Part shown: piece by piece, positions 48,481 to 57,124 of the stretch
Numbering within the stretch: position 1 is the stretch's first letter
Layout: every line of letters begins with the position of its first letter
Source of the DNA: Acidihalobacter sp.
GTDB lineage: Bacteria > Pseudomonadota > Gammaproteobacteria > DSM-5130 > Acidihalobacteraceae
Length of the DNA: 64,000 nucleotides
Assembly: GCA_027013225.1 (NCBI GenBank)
Contig: JALUXU010000006.1
Coordinates: 34,866-98,865 of the forward strand
Direction: 5' to 3'
The notes under the pieces: generated by a model
The model's database searches: none
What the model saw: only the letters and a program-made list of their open reading frames with translations
What the model was told of the DNA's origin: nothing
Position numbers and translations under genes: made by a program

Positions 48481-49020
48481 TTATGGGGCGTTATCAGTGA
48501 CAGGATGATATACGTAAGCCAGCAATCTGCCGGATTTGGGCAGCCCGTCATTGCTGAGCGGATTGGCATGCAGCCGCATATAGCTTTCTAGCTGCGTAGG
48601 CACATGGTGGCCGGGATCGACATAGAGACCCGATCCTTTTACCGCCAGCATCGCATGCTCCTGTTTTCCACGCAGTGCCATGCCGGGTGGACTCATGATG
48701 GCCTGCAGTCCCAGCGCCATCAACCCTACGATTGAGGCGGCCAACGCCAAACTCCATAGCGGCTTGCCCCAGCGAGAGGCAGGCGGTGATTGGAGGCTTT
48801 CCTCTTCCACGCCTTGCATCACTCGCGAAACGAAGTCGGTATCCGCCAGCATCGGCTTTTCCTGCCGAAGCACTTCTCTGATGAGGTGATAACGCTCCCA
48901 CCGTTCACGCAATTCATCCTCTTCGAGAAGAGCATCGATCATGCGCCGCGTTTCGCCGGGGTGGGTTTCCTCATCTACCAACGCCGAAATACGTTCATCA
49001 CATCGGTTCAACTGACTCAT
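48481..49020 (-). CDS. rseA: RseA-like anti-sigma-E factor
   Basis: A 179-residue single-pass inner-membrane protein. The cytoplasmic N-terminal ~70 residues (QLNRCDERISALVDEETHPG, ALLEEDELRERWERYHLIREVL) match the RseA/MucA sigma-binding domain. A membrane helix follows at about 86-106 (LWSLALAASIVGLMALGLQAI) and then a short periplasmic part. Proteolysis of this protein on envelope stress releases RpoE. I start at the ATG at 49020 (MSQLNRCDE), not the 17-residue-longer ATG, giving a 37-bp gap after rpoE. No rseB/mucB follows, since the neighbouring che operon converges from the other side. Confidence 0.92.
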   Translation of the reverse strand: MSQLNRCDERISALVDEETHPGETRRMIDALLEEDELRERWERYHLIREVLRQEKPMLADTDFVSRVMQGVEEESLQSPPASRWGKPLWSLALAASIVGLMALGLQAIMSPPGMALRGKQEHAMLAVKGSGLYVDPGHHVPTQLESYMRLHANPLSNDGLPKSGRLLAYVYHPVTDNAP

Positions 49021-49057
49021 CGCTTCTTTCCTTCCAACTGCCACACGTCCAAGTCGA

Positions 49058-49657
49058 TTACAGCAAAACACGAATCCGCCGATCTATCGCCTCCCGCGCC
49101 CGGGAAATCCGTGAGCGCACCGTCCCCACGGGACATCCCATCACCACGGCGATCTCCTCGTAACTCATGCCTTCGATTTCCCGCAATACAATTGACTCTT
49201 TAAGTTCTTCGGGAAGCGCGTCTATCGCTCTCAGAACCTGCTTCCTTAACTCTTCTGACAACAGAATCCGCTCGGGAGTTCCATAATCTTTCAAATCCGA
49301 TTCGCCATAAATGGTTTCAGCGTCTTCCACGTCGAGCATGCCATGCGGATTTTTTCGCGCTTCACTGACCAGATGGTTTTTCGCCGTGTTGACCGCGATC
49401 CGGTAAAGCCATGTATAGAATCCGCTTTCGCCGCGAAAACTTCCCAGTCCACGGTAGGCCCGGATGAACACATCCTGGGCCACATCCTGGGCGGATGCCG
49501 GATTGGAAACATACTGATTGATAACATGCAGAATCCGGTGCTGGTACTTGCGTACCAGAGCATCGAAGCCGCGCTTGTCACCAGCGCGTACCCGCCGCAG
49601 CAATTCACCATCCGTGCTCCCGCTGTAGTCATCGCTACGCTCCATTCCGCTAACCAT
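49058..49657 (-). CDS. rpoE: RpoE (AlgU), extracytoplasmic stress sigma factor
   Basis: A 199-residue ECF sigma factor. Region 2 includes FDALVRKYQHRILHVINQYV, PASAQDVAQDVFIRAYRGL and FYTWLYRIAVNTAKNHL. Region 4 has SIVLREIEGMSYEEIAVVMG then CPVGTVRSRISRARE. It directs the envelope stress regulon and is held by RseA downstream. The start is taken at MVSGMERSDD (49657); 49645 and 49696 are also in frame. It is divergent from nadB, the gene order seen in E. coli and Pseudomonas. I could not find a convincing autoregulatory sigma-E promoter upstream. Confidence 0.96.
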   Translation of the reverse strand: MVSGMERSDDYSGSTDGELLRRVRAGDKRGFDALVRKYQHRILHVINQYVSNPASAQDVAQDVFIRAYRGLGSFRGESGFYTWLYRIAVNTAKNHLVSEARKNPHGMLDVEDAETIYGESDLKDYGTPERILLSEELRKQVLRAIDALPEELKESIVLREIEGMSYEEIAVVMGCPVGTVRSRISRAREAIDRRIRVLL

Positions 49658-49770
49658 ATTCCCCAAATAGTGTAAACATATAGTCGGGCATTTCATCCGC
49701 GCTCGACTTCATGCCAACTGTTTCGCATTCATCCAGGGCCCTGTCATCTAAATTCGCAAGCCGTTGAAAA

Positions 49771-49872
49771 GCGGAGCGGGCCTCTGCTCGGAAAACGTCG
49801 GCGGCAAGGCCGCCGCCGTCGGGCCTACAGGGATGTATTCACGGCGTTTTTCCGGGCAGACGCCCGCTCCGC
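49771..49872. repeat. Long imperfect inverted repeat between rpoE and nadB
   Basis: Arms of about 30 bp (49771-49800 and 49842-49872) differ at only a few positions (left arm begins GCGGAGCGGGCCTCTGC, right arm reads GCAGACGCCCGCTCCGC), around a ~40-bp centre containing a smaller GCGGCaagGCCGC palindrome. It lies in the ~310-bp gap between the divergent rpoE and nadB. It could be an intergenic palindromic repeat (REP/BIME or MITE-like) or a structured leader; no ORF is supported here. Confidence 0.7.
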
Positions 49873-49970
49873 CACGGTTAGATGACGTGATCCTGCGCAT
49901 TCATCATCCATTGCTGTGTTTTCAACAAACCGGACGGTATATTGGAAAAGTATGCCAGAATAGCTACCCG

Positions 49971-51626
49971 ATGACGAACGTATCCACCAATCCAGACCAC
50001 ACTTTCGACGTCGTGATCATTGGCAGCGGCGCCGCAGGTCTCTCCCTTGCGCTGCAGCTGGCCGGGCAGGCGCGCATCGCCGTTCTCAGCAAGGGGCGGC
50101 TTTTCGAAGGCAGCACCTATTGGGCTCAGGGCGGCATCGCCGCTGTTATCGACCCATCGGACGATCTCGAGGCGCATGTGCGCGATACCCTGGATGCAGG
50201 TGCCGGCCTCAATCATGAGGAAACCGTGCGCATGGTTGTGGAACACGCGCCGGCTTGCATTGACTGGCTGTTGGAACTCGGCGTGCCTTTCGACCGTTTT
50301 GAGAACGGTGCCGGGCTTCACTTGACGCGCGAGGGAGGGCATACCCATCGGCGGGTGATTCACGCCGAGGACGCCACCGGCCGCGCCCTGGAAGAAACGC
50401 TGCTCCGCCATGCAAAGGCGCATCCCGATATTCATTTGTTCGAGAACCGCCTTGCGATCGATCTGATCACGGCGCGAAAGCTAGGCCACAGTGATGATCG
50501 CGCGCTGGGCGCGTATGTGCTCGACCGTCTCTCGGGACAGGTGGAAACTTTTCGTGCCCCGGCCGTGGTGCTCGCTACCGGCGGGGCGGGCAAAGTCTAT
50601 CTCTACACATCCAATCCCGACTCAGCCTCGGGCGACGGCATCGCCATGGGCTGGCGCGCAGGCTGCCGGGTGGCCAACATGGAATTCATGCAGTTCCACC
50701 CCACCTGCCTGTACGATCCGCGAGCCAAATCCTTTCTTATCAGTGAGGCGGTGCGCGGTGAAGGCGGTCGCCTGCTGCTGCCTGACGGCACCCGATTCAT
50801 GCCCAGCTTCGATCCACGCGGTGAACTCGCCCCGCGAGACATCGTCGCCCGCGCCATCGATCACGAGATGAAGCGCCTTGGATTGGATTGCGTATATTTG
50901 GACATCAGCCACCGTCCGCCGGAATTCATCACGCGGCATTTCCCCAATATCTATCGACGCTGCCTCGAACTGGGATATGACATGACCCGTGAACCGTTGC
51001 CCGTCGTTCCGGCCGCCCACTATACTTGCGGCGGGGTATGCACCGATCTGACCGGCCGCACCGATATCCCCGGCCTCTATGCCATCGGCGAAGTCGCCTG
51101 CACTGGCCTGCATGGCGCCAATCGCCTGGCCAGCAACTCCTTGCTCGAGTGCCTGGTGTTCGCGCGCGCAGCCGCCGAAGATATTCTACATCGCCCATCT
51201 CCGGCGCTTGCAGCCGACCTGAAAACGCCCGCCTGGGATGAAAGCCGCGTCACCGACTCGGACGAGGAAGTAGTCGTCACGCATAACTGGGATGAAATCC
51301 GTCGCTTCATGTGGGATTATGTCGGCATCGTGCGCACCGACAAGCGTCTGCAGCGGGCGCACCACCGCATCGACCTGTTGCTGGGCGAAATTGACGAGTA
51401 TTACAGCCGCTTTCGCGTCAGCCCTAACCTTATCGAATTACGCAATCTCGCCGTGGTCGCCAAACTCATCATCACCTCTGCCCTCGCCCGCCACGAAAGC
51501 CGGGGTTTGCATTACAATCTCGACTATCCCAAAGCCGATCCCCGGCTAGCGAAAACCGACACCGTGCTCGCACCAGACTTGGATCATGCCGGTTTTCCTC
51601 CGCGGGTCGTCTCCCCTGATCATTGA
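49971..51626 (+). CDS. nadB: L-aspartate oxidase
   Basis: A 551-residue FAD enzyme that oxidises L-aspartate to iminoaspartate, the first step of de novo NAD synthesis. The FAD-binding start is [20 protein letters not shown]. Family motifs follow: [82 protein letters not shown] and [20 protein letters not shown] place the start at the ATG at 49971 ([10 protein letters not shown]); the 69 upstream in-frame codons cross the palindromic repeat and are not coding. The sulfurtransferase follows 21 bp later. Confidence 0.97.
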   Translation: MTNVSTNPDHTFDVVIIGSGAAGLSLALQLAGQARIAVLSKGRLFEGSTYWAQGGIAAVIDPSDDLEAHVRDTLDAGAGLNHEETVRMVVEHAPACIDWLLELGVPFDRFENGAGLHLTREGGHTHRRVIHAEDATGRALEETLLRHAKAHPDIHLFENRLAIDLITARKLGHSDDRALGAYVLDRLSGQVETFRAPAVVLATGGAGKVYLYTSNPDSASGDGIAMGWRAGCRVANMEFMQFHPTCLYDPRAKSFLISEAVRGEGGRLLLPDGTRFMPSFDPRGELAPRDIVARAIDHEMKRLGLDCVYLDISHRPPEFITRHFPNIYRRCLELGYDMTREPLPVVPAAHYTCGGVCTDLTGRTDIPGLYAIGEVACTGLHGANRLASNSLLECLVFARAAAEDILHRPSPALAADLKTPAWDESRVTDSDEEVVVTHNWDEIRRFMWDYVGIVRTDKRLQRAHHRIDLLLGEIDEYYSRFRVSPNLIELRNLAVVAKLIITSALARHESRGLHYNLDYPKADPRLAKTDTVLAPDLDHAGFPPRVVSPDH

Positions 51627-51647
51627 TAATGACTGGAGATTGAAGCC

Positions 51648-52481
51648 TTGAAAGAAACGCCCCCCATCATCATCGAAGCCGATGAGCTGGAGCGACATCT
51701 TGGCGAGCCGAATCTTCTTATCGTCGACCTTTGCCAGTCGCAACTTTACGCCCGCATGCACATCCCCGGTGCGGTTCATGTCGATTACTCAGACATCGTA
51801 TCCAGCCGGGGTCCCGTGAGCGGACTACTGCCGAGCGAAGAACAATTTAGCGATGTGCTTTCTCAAATCGGTTTCACCGATGAAAAACATATCGTTACCT
51901 ATGACGAGGAAGGAGGGGCAAAAGCCGCGCGCATGCTCTGGACTCTGGCCGCTTTCGGCTTGGAAGGCCACAGTCTGCTAAACGGCGGGCTGCATGCCTG
52001 GGTCAACGAAGGACACCCATTGGAACACAAGCCATCCACACCTACGCCCAGCGATTATCACGCCCATTATCGTGGGGAAGTGGTAGCCGATCGCGATTAC
52101 ATCGCTGCCCGCCTTAATGACGGTGCTGTTTTGTTGATCGATGCGCGTACTGAGCATGAATACCACGGTCGCGACGTACGCGCCGCGCGTGGAGGACGAA
52201 TCCCAGGCGCAAAGCATTTCGAATGGACACGTGCGCTCGATCAAGGGAAAAACCTGCGCCTACGTGAAGAACAAGAATTATTGAGTGAACTGGAGGCTCT
52301 GGGTGCCACACCCGAGAAGGAAATCATTTGCTATTGCCATACGCACCACCGTTCGGCGCATACCTGGGCGATGCTCAAACACCTTGGGTTTACCAACGTC
52401 AAAGGCTACGAAGGCGCCTGGTCGGATTGGGGCAATACGCCTCACCTGCCGGTGGAAAAGGGAGATAATGCGAATTCCTGA
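51648..52481 (+). CDS. Two-domain sulfurtransferase (rhodanese/MST type)
   Basis: A 277-residue protein of two rhodanese domains. The N-terminal domain is inactive-looking (VTYDEEGGAKAARM in place of the Cys loop). The C-terminal domain has the catalytic cysteine C230 in the loop CHTHHRS. The loop differs from the CG[S/K]GVTA loops of classical MST/TST, so the donor (thiosulfate, mercaptopyruvate or persulfide) is unclear. The TTG at 51648 has GGAG about nine bases upstream and no better ATG, so I accept a TTG start. It lies between nadB and degP and is probably co-transcribed with nadB. Confidence 0.88.
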   Translation: MKETPPIIIEADELERHLGEPNLLIVDLCQSQLYARMHIPGAVHVDYSDIVSSRGPVSGLLPSEEQFSDVLSQIGFTDEKHIVTYDEEGGAKAARMLWTLAAFGLEGHSLLNGGLHAWVNEGHPLEHKPSTPTPSDYHAHYRGEVVADRDYIAARLNDGAVLLIDARTEHEYHGRDVRAARGGRIPGAKHFEWTRALDQGKNLRLREEQELLSELEALGATPEKEIICYCHTHHRSAHTWAMLKHLGFTNVKGYEGAWSDWGNTPHLPVEKGDNANS

Positions 52482-52568
52482 TTCTAGTTAACGCGATTCT
52501 ATTAATAAACTGATTCAGAATAATCTATTCATCACACACTCTCACTGATCACCCATGGTACCTTCCCA

Positions 52569-54062
52569 ATGAAGCTCTTTACCTCGCGGATCACTACTCC
52601 CTGGCTGGCTTTGCTGTTTATCGGCCTGCTTTCTCTCGCCACTTCGGCATGCGCCCGCAACGGCATTGCCAATGCGCCACTGCAAAGCACGAGCGCTTGC
52701 CAATGCTTGCCGAATTTTTCCACCCTGGTTGCGCATTCCGCGCCGGCGGTAGTCAGCATCACCGGCGTGCGCAAGACCAGCGCCGGCGGCTCATTACAGA
52801 ACATGCTGCCCAACCTTCCGCCAGACAGCCCCTTGTGGCAGTTCTTCCAGAAATTTTTCGGCCAACAACCGCCCTCCGGGGGGAATTCTCCGCCCGGCCA
52901 GGAAAAGATCCTGGGTTCTGGCTTCATCATCTCTTCCGATGGTTATATCGTCACCAATCGTCATGTGGTGAATGGGGACTCTGACATCAAGGTGCGGCTA
53001 CCCGACAGACGTGAATATACCGCCCGTGTCATAGGTACCGACAAGCGCACCGATCTCGCACTCATTAAAATCAACGCCAAAAAACTACCCACGCTCACCC
53101 TGGGCAATTCAAGCAAGCTCAAGGTGGGACAATGGGTGCTGGCTATTGGCAATCCCTTCGGTTTCGATTACACCGCCACCCAGGGCATCGTCAGCGCTCT
53201 TGCGCGCAATCTCCCCAACGAAAGCTACGTTCCCTTCATTCAGACCGATGCAGCCGTCAATCCTGGCAATTCGGGTGGCCCGCTCCTGGACTTGAATGGC
53301 CAGGTGATCGGCGTCATTTCGCAGATTTACACCAATTCCGGCGGTTTCATGGGGCTTTCCTTCGCCATTCCGTCGAACATCGTCAAGAATGTCGTCGATC
53401 AGATAAAAGCGCATGGCCATGTCACCTATGGCTGGCTAGGCGTCATGGTTCAGGACATGACCCAGAAATTGGCTGATGCCTTTGGACTTAAACAGCCGGA
53501 AGGCGCTTTGGTCGCCCAGGTGATACCCGATAGTCCGGCCGCGAAAGCCGGTCTGCGTGCTGGCGATATCATTCTGAAGTTCAATGGTCACCCCATCAAT
53601 CGCAGCGCCGACTTGCCGCCGCTGGTCGGTTCGACCCCCGTAGGAAGCACCGTGCCGATCGAAATTCTGCGCGATGGCAAACGAATTCTCTTGGATGTCA
53701 CCATCGCGGCGATCAAGTCAGGGCCGAAAGCCACCCCGGAAAAAACAAAACCCCAACCCGCACCCACGGGTCCGTTAGGGATGGCTCTGGAAAATCTCAG
53801 CCCGGATCAGCGCCAGCAACTTGGAATCGGTAATCGCGGCGTGCTCATCACCCGCCTTGACCCAAACGGCATTGCCGCCCAAAGCGGGCTTCAGCCGGGT
53901 GACATCATCTTGCAGTTCGGCAAGGTTGCGGTCCATACCGTCAGCCAGCTGGATCGCCTGATAGCCAAAGCGCCGCGGGGACGGCCTATCGCGATTCTGA
54001 TCATGCGCCAACAAACACCGATCTTCACGACGATCACATTGCCGAAAGGCACTTCGCGGTAA
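52569..54062 (+). CDS. degP: DegP/MucD-type periplasmic serine protease
   Basis: A 497-residue HtrA-family protease/chaperone. A signal peptide (WLALLFIGLLSLATSACA) targets it to the periplasm. The catalytic triad is H132 (VTNRHVVNG), D162 (RTDLALIKI) and S235 (NPGNSGGPLLD). Two PDZ domains follow (GWLGVMVQDMTQKLADAFGL region; MALENLSPDQRQQLGIGNRG region). It clears misfolded envelope proteins and is a typical RpoE-regulon member, consistent with rpoE/rseA 3 kb away, as with mucD near algU in Pseudomonas. No convincing sigma-E site was recognised in the 87-bp gap upstream. Confidence 0.95.
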   Translation: MKLFTSRITTPWLALLFIGLLSLATSACARNGIANAPLQSTSACQCLPNFSTLVAHSAPAVVSITGVRKTSAGGSLQNMLPNLPPDSPLWQFFQKFFGQQPPSGGNSPPGQEKILGSGFIISSDGYIVTNRHVVNGDSDIKVRLPDRREYTARVIGTDKRTDLALIKINAKKLPTLTLGNSSKLKVGQWVLAIGNPFGFDYTATQGIVSALARNLPNESYVPFIQTDAAVNPGNSGGPLLDLNGQVIGVISQIYTNSGGFMGLSFAIPSNIVKNVVDQIKAHGHVTYGWLGVMVQDMTQKLADAFGLKQPEGALVAQVIPDSPAAKAGLRAGDIILKFNGHPINRSADLPPLVGSTPVGSTVPIEILRDGKRILLDVTIAAIKSGPKATPEKTKPQPAPTGPLGMALENLSPDQRQQLGIGNRGVLITRLDPNGIAAQSGLQPGDIILQFGKVAVHTVSQLDRLIAKAPRGRPIAILIMRQQTPIFTTITLPKGTSR

Positions 54063-54152
54063 GCGGCCAAGTTCCTATGGAAGGCTGTTCAGCCCCCAGC
54101 AGATTCCGGGAGCCTGCCACGGAATTCACTCACTCACGCTGACGGAGGCACT

Positions 54153-55601
54153 ATGGGACACAAAGAGTACGATATCGGCATCGTTGGGTTGGGCGTGATG
54201 GGCGCCAACCTCGGCCTCAACATTGCCAGCCGAGGCCGCCAGGTGGCCGGGTACAACCGCACCGCAGAAAAAGCGCATCGCTTTACCCAACGCGGCGCCA
54301 TTGAACTCAAGAACATCCCGGACGCGCGTGCCTGGGGCACGGGTGATCTCCGAGCATTCGCAGCCGCCCTGAAAACACCTCGCGTGTGTCTGCTGATGGT
54401 TCCCGCCTCGGCAGTGGATGATGCCATCGCAGAAATCAAACCTTTTCTGGAACCCGGCGACATCCTCATCGACGGCGGCAACTCGCATTTTCCGGACACC
54501 GAACGAAGGCTGGATCAACTCGCCAAGGACGGGCTGCATTTCATCGGCATGGGCGTGTCCGGCGGCGAGGAAGGCGCCCGCCACGGCCCCAGCATGATGC
54601 CGGGCGGCGAGCAAAAGGCCTGGGAACGAGTGCGCCCACTGCTGGAGCCGGCGGCGGCCAAAGCGTCCGACGGCACGCCCTGCGTAGCCTGGATGGGCCG
54701 CGGCGGGGCCGGCCACTTCGTGAAGATGGTGCACAACGGCATCGAATATGCCCTCATGCAGCTCATCGCCGAAAGCTACGACCTCATGCGCCGCGGCCTG
54801 GGGCTCGAGCTGGACGCCATCCAGCAGCGATTCGCCGCCTGGAACCGGGGGCCGCTGGCTTCCTACCTGATCGAGATCACCGCCGACATCCTGCAACAAC
54901 GCGACGCAGACGGCAGTTATCTGCTCGATCACATAAAAGACGCCGCACGCCAGAAAGGAACCGGCCGCTGGACCACGGAGGCCGCGCTGGCACTAGGCAT
55001 CCCCACTCCGACCATAGACGCCGCGGTGACCGCCCGCGGCCTGTCGGATTTTTTCGATTTTCGTCAGCAAGCAGCGAAAACGCTGACAGGCGTCTCTTCT
55101 GAAGGACGTGCACAAGCGCTGCGCGCCCCTGGCTTGCCGGAGCGACTCGAGGAGGCGCTGCTGACGGGGATGATCCTGAGCTACGCGCAGGGCATGCAAC
55201 TGATCGGCACGGCCGCCTCCGAATACGCATACGGCACCTCGCTTGAGACGGTGGCCGGCATCTGGCGTGGCGGGTGCATCATTCGCGCCGCCTTGCTAGA
55301 GGAGATACGTGCCGCCTATCGAAGCTCGCCTAACCTCGAGAACCTGATCATCGACCCCGGCTTCGTCGCAAAACTCGGCAGTGCCCAGGCGGCCTTGCGG
55401 GGGATCGTGGCGGCCGCGGCGCGCGCCGGTATTCCCGCACCGGCTCATGCCTCGGCTTTGGCCTATTACGATGCGCTCATCAGCGCCCGCCTGCCGGCCA
55501 ATTTGATTCAGGCGCAGCGTGATTATTTCGGGGCGCATACCTATGAACGGCTGGATAGGCCGGGAACATTCCATACCCTATGGAAGAAAGATGCAAAATG
55601 A
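54153..55601 (+). CDS. gnd: 6-phosphogluconate dehydrogenase, decarboxylating
   Basis: A 482-residue NADP-linked enzyme of the oxidative pentose-phosphate path, making ribulose-5-phosphate. The nucleotide-binding fold is IGIVGLGVMGANLGLNIASRG with the YNRT segment that selects NADP. The substrate site shows DGGNSHFPDT, GMGVSGGEEGARHGPSMMPGG and AGHFVKMVHNGIEYALMQLIAE, with the catalytic Lys and Glu visible. The length is that of the long homodimeric form. The pyruvate carboxylase genes follow in the same direction after ~95 bp. Confidence 0.97.
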   Translation: MGHKEYDIGIVGLGVMGANLGLNIASRGRQVAGYNRTAEKAHRFTQRGAIELKNIPDARAWGTGDLRAFAAALKTPRVCLLMVPASAVDDAIAEIKPFLEPGDILIDGGNSHFPDTERRLDQLAKDGLHFIGMGVSGGEEGARHGPSMMPGGEQKAWERVRPLLEPAAAKASDGTPCVAWMGRGGAGHFVKMVHNGIEYALMQLIAESYDLMRRGLGLELDAIQQRFAAWNRGPLASYLIEITADILQQRDADGSYLLDHIKDAARQKGTGRWTTEAALALGIPTPTIDAAVTARGLSDFFDFRQQAAKTLTGVSSEGRAQALRAPGLPERLEEALLTGMILSYAQGMQLIGTAASEYAYGTSLETVAGIWRGGCIIRAALLEEIRAAYRSSPNLENLIIDPGFVAKLGSAQAALRGIVAAAARAGIPAPAHASALAYYDALISARLPANLIQAQRDYFGAHTYERLDRPGTFHTLWKKDAK

Positions 55602-55697
55602 AGCGATCCTGTTTCCCTTTTCCCAGCATCGGCTCCACCATGGCGGGCTTCCGGGTTCTCGCCCCATGATTTCTTGCATACGGACAGGGTCTTCCGA

Positions 55698-57116
55698 ATG
55701 ATAAGAAAAGTTCTGATCGCCAATCGGGGTGAGATCGCGGTTCGCATCATACGCGCATGCAAGGAACTGGGGATCACTTCGGTGGCTGTATACACCGATG
55801 CCGATCGCCATGGCTTGCATGTGAAAAAAGCCGATGAATCGTATTACATTGGCCCTGACAGTCAAAGCGGCTATTTGAGCGTGGCACGCATGGTCAATAT
55901 AGCCCGTGCAGCGGCTTGCGATGCCATTCATCCAGGCTATGGTTTTCTCTCGGAGAATCCAGAACTGGCGCGCCGCTGCCACCGGGCCAGAATCCGTTTC
56001 ATCGGCCCCGAAGCCGCGCTCATCGAACGCATGGGAGATAAATTGGCGGCCCGCGCGGCAATGCAAGCCGCAGGCGTACCGGTCGTGCCGGGAAGCGAGG
56101 GCAATCTCGAATCACTCGATAAAGCGCTGGAACTCGCTGAGCAAATCACCTATCCGGTCATGCTCAAAGCTACGACCGGCGGCGGCGGGCGCGGTATTCG
56201 CCGCTGTGATACGCCAGAGGAGTTGCGACGTTTTTATACGCGCGTGCTCTCCGAAGCCAGCAAAGCCTTTGGTCGTGCGGAAATCTTCATGGAAAAGGCG
56301 ATCGTCAATCCACGACATATCGAAGTCCAGATTCTGGGCGATGCTCACGGCAATGTCGTGCATCTTTTTGAGCGCGATTGCTCTATACAAAGACGTCACC
56401 AGAAACTGCTCGAAATCGCACCTTCTCCCCAGCTCACAAAAGCCCAACGCCAGGCGGTCTGCCAGCTTGCGGTGCGCGCTGCCAAAGCCGTAAATTACAC
56501 CAATGCGGGTACGGTGGAATTTTTGCTCGACGAATCGGGCAAATTCTATTTCATGGAAATGAACACCCGGTTGCAGGTCGAGCACCCGGTGACAGAGATG
56601 ATTACCGGCATCGATCTCGTTCAGGAACAGATCCGCATTGCCGCAGGCGACCCTCTGCGCATAGAACAGCCTGAAATCACGCGCCGCGGCTACGCCATGG
56701 AATTTCGCATCAATGCCGAGGACCCCAAGAACGACTTTCTTCCCAGTTTCGGCCGCATCACCCGTTATTTCGCTGCGGGCGGCCCTGGCGTGCGCACCGA
56801 TGCCGCCCTTTATACAGGTTACGCCATTCCCCCGCATTATGATTCCATGCTAGCGAAGCTGGTGGTCTGGGCCATGGACTGGGATGCTTTGATCCGACGT
56901 AGCGAGCGGGCGCTGCAGGATATCGGCGTCTATGGTGTCAAAACCACAATCCCTTATCATCAGCAAATCCTGAAAACACCAGATTTCGTTGCCGGACGAT
57001 TCGATACCGGATTCGTCGAAGCACATCCCGAATTGAGCGCCTATTCTCTGAAACGCTCCTCCGCCGACCTTGCGGCCGTCATTTCTGCCGCCATTGCCGC
57101 CCATCGGGGCCTGTGA
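55698..57116 (+). CDS. pycA: Pyruvate carboxylase subunit A (biotin carboxylase)
   Basis: A 472-residue ATP-grasp biotin carboxylase that carboxylates the biotin carried on the partner subunit. The start MIRKVLIANRGEIAVRIIRA is family standard. ATP-grasp motifs are GGGGRGIRRCDTPEEL, the EKAIVNPRHIEVQILGD segment, RRHQKLLEIAP and the catalytic FYFMEMNTRLQVEHPVTE. It looks like AccC, but the gene 8 bp downstream encodes a pyruvate-type carboxyltransferase with a biotin domain, so a two-subunit pyruvate carboxylase, making oxaloacetate, fits best. The ATG at 55698 is chosen over 55674. Confidence 0.93.
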   Translation: MIRKVLIANRGEIAVRIIRACKELGITSVAVYTDADRHGLHVKKADESYYIGPDSQSGYLSVARMVNIARAAACDAIHPGYGFLSENPELARRCHRARIRFIGPEAALIERMGDKLAARAAMQAAGVPVVPGSEGNLESLDKALELAEQITYPVMLKATTGGGGRGIRRCDTPEELRRFYTRVLSEASKAFGRAEIFMEKAIVNPRHIEVQILGDAHGNVVHLFERDCSIQRRHQKLLEIAPSPQLTKAQRQAVCQLAVRAAKAVNYTNAGTVEFLLDESGKFYFMEMNTRLQVEHPVTEMITGIDLVQEQIRIAAGDPLRIEQPEITRRGYAMEFRINAEDPKNDFLPSFGRITRYFAAGGPGVRTDAALYTGYAIPPHYDSMLAKLVVWAMDWDALIRRSERALQDIGVYGVKTTIPYHQQILKTPDFVAGRFDTGFVEAHPELSAYSLKRSSADLAAVISAAIAAHRGL

Positions 57117-57124
57117 GTTAAGCA

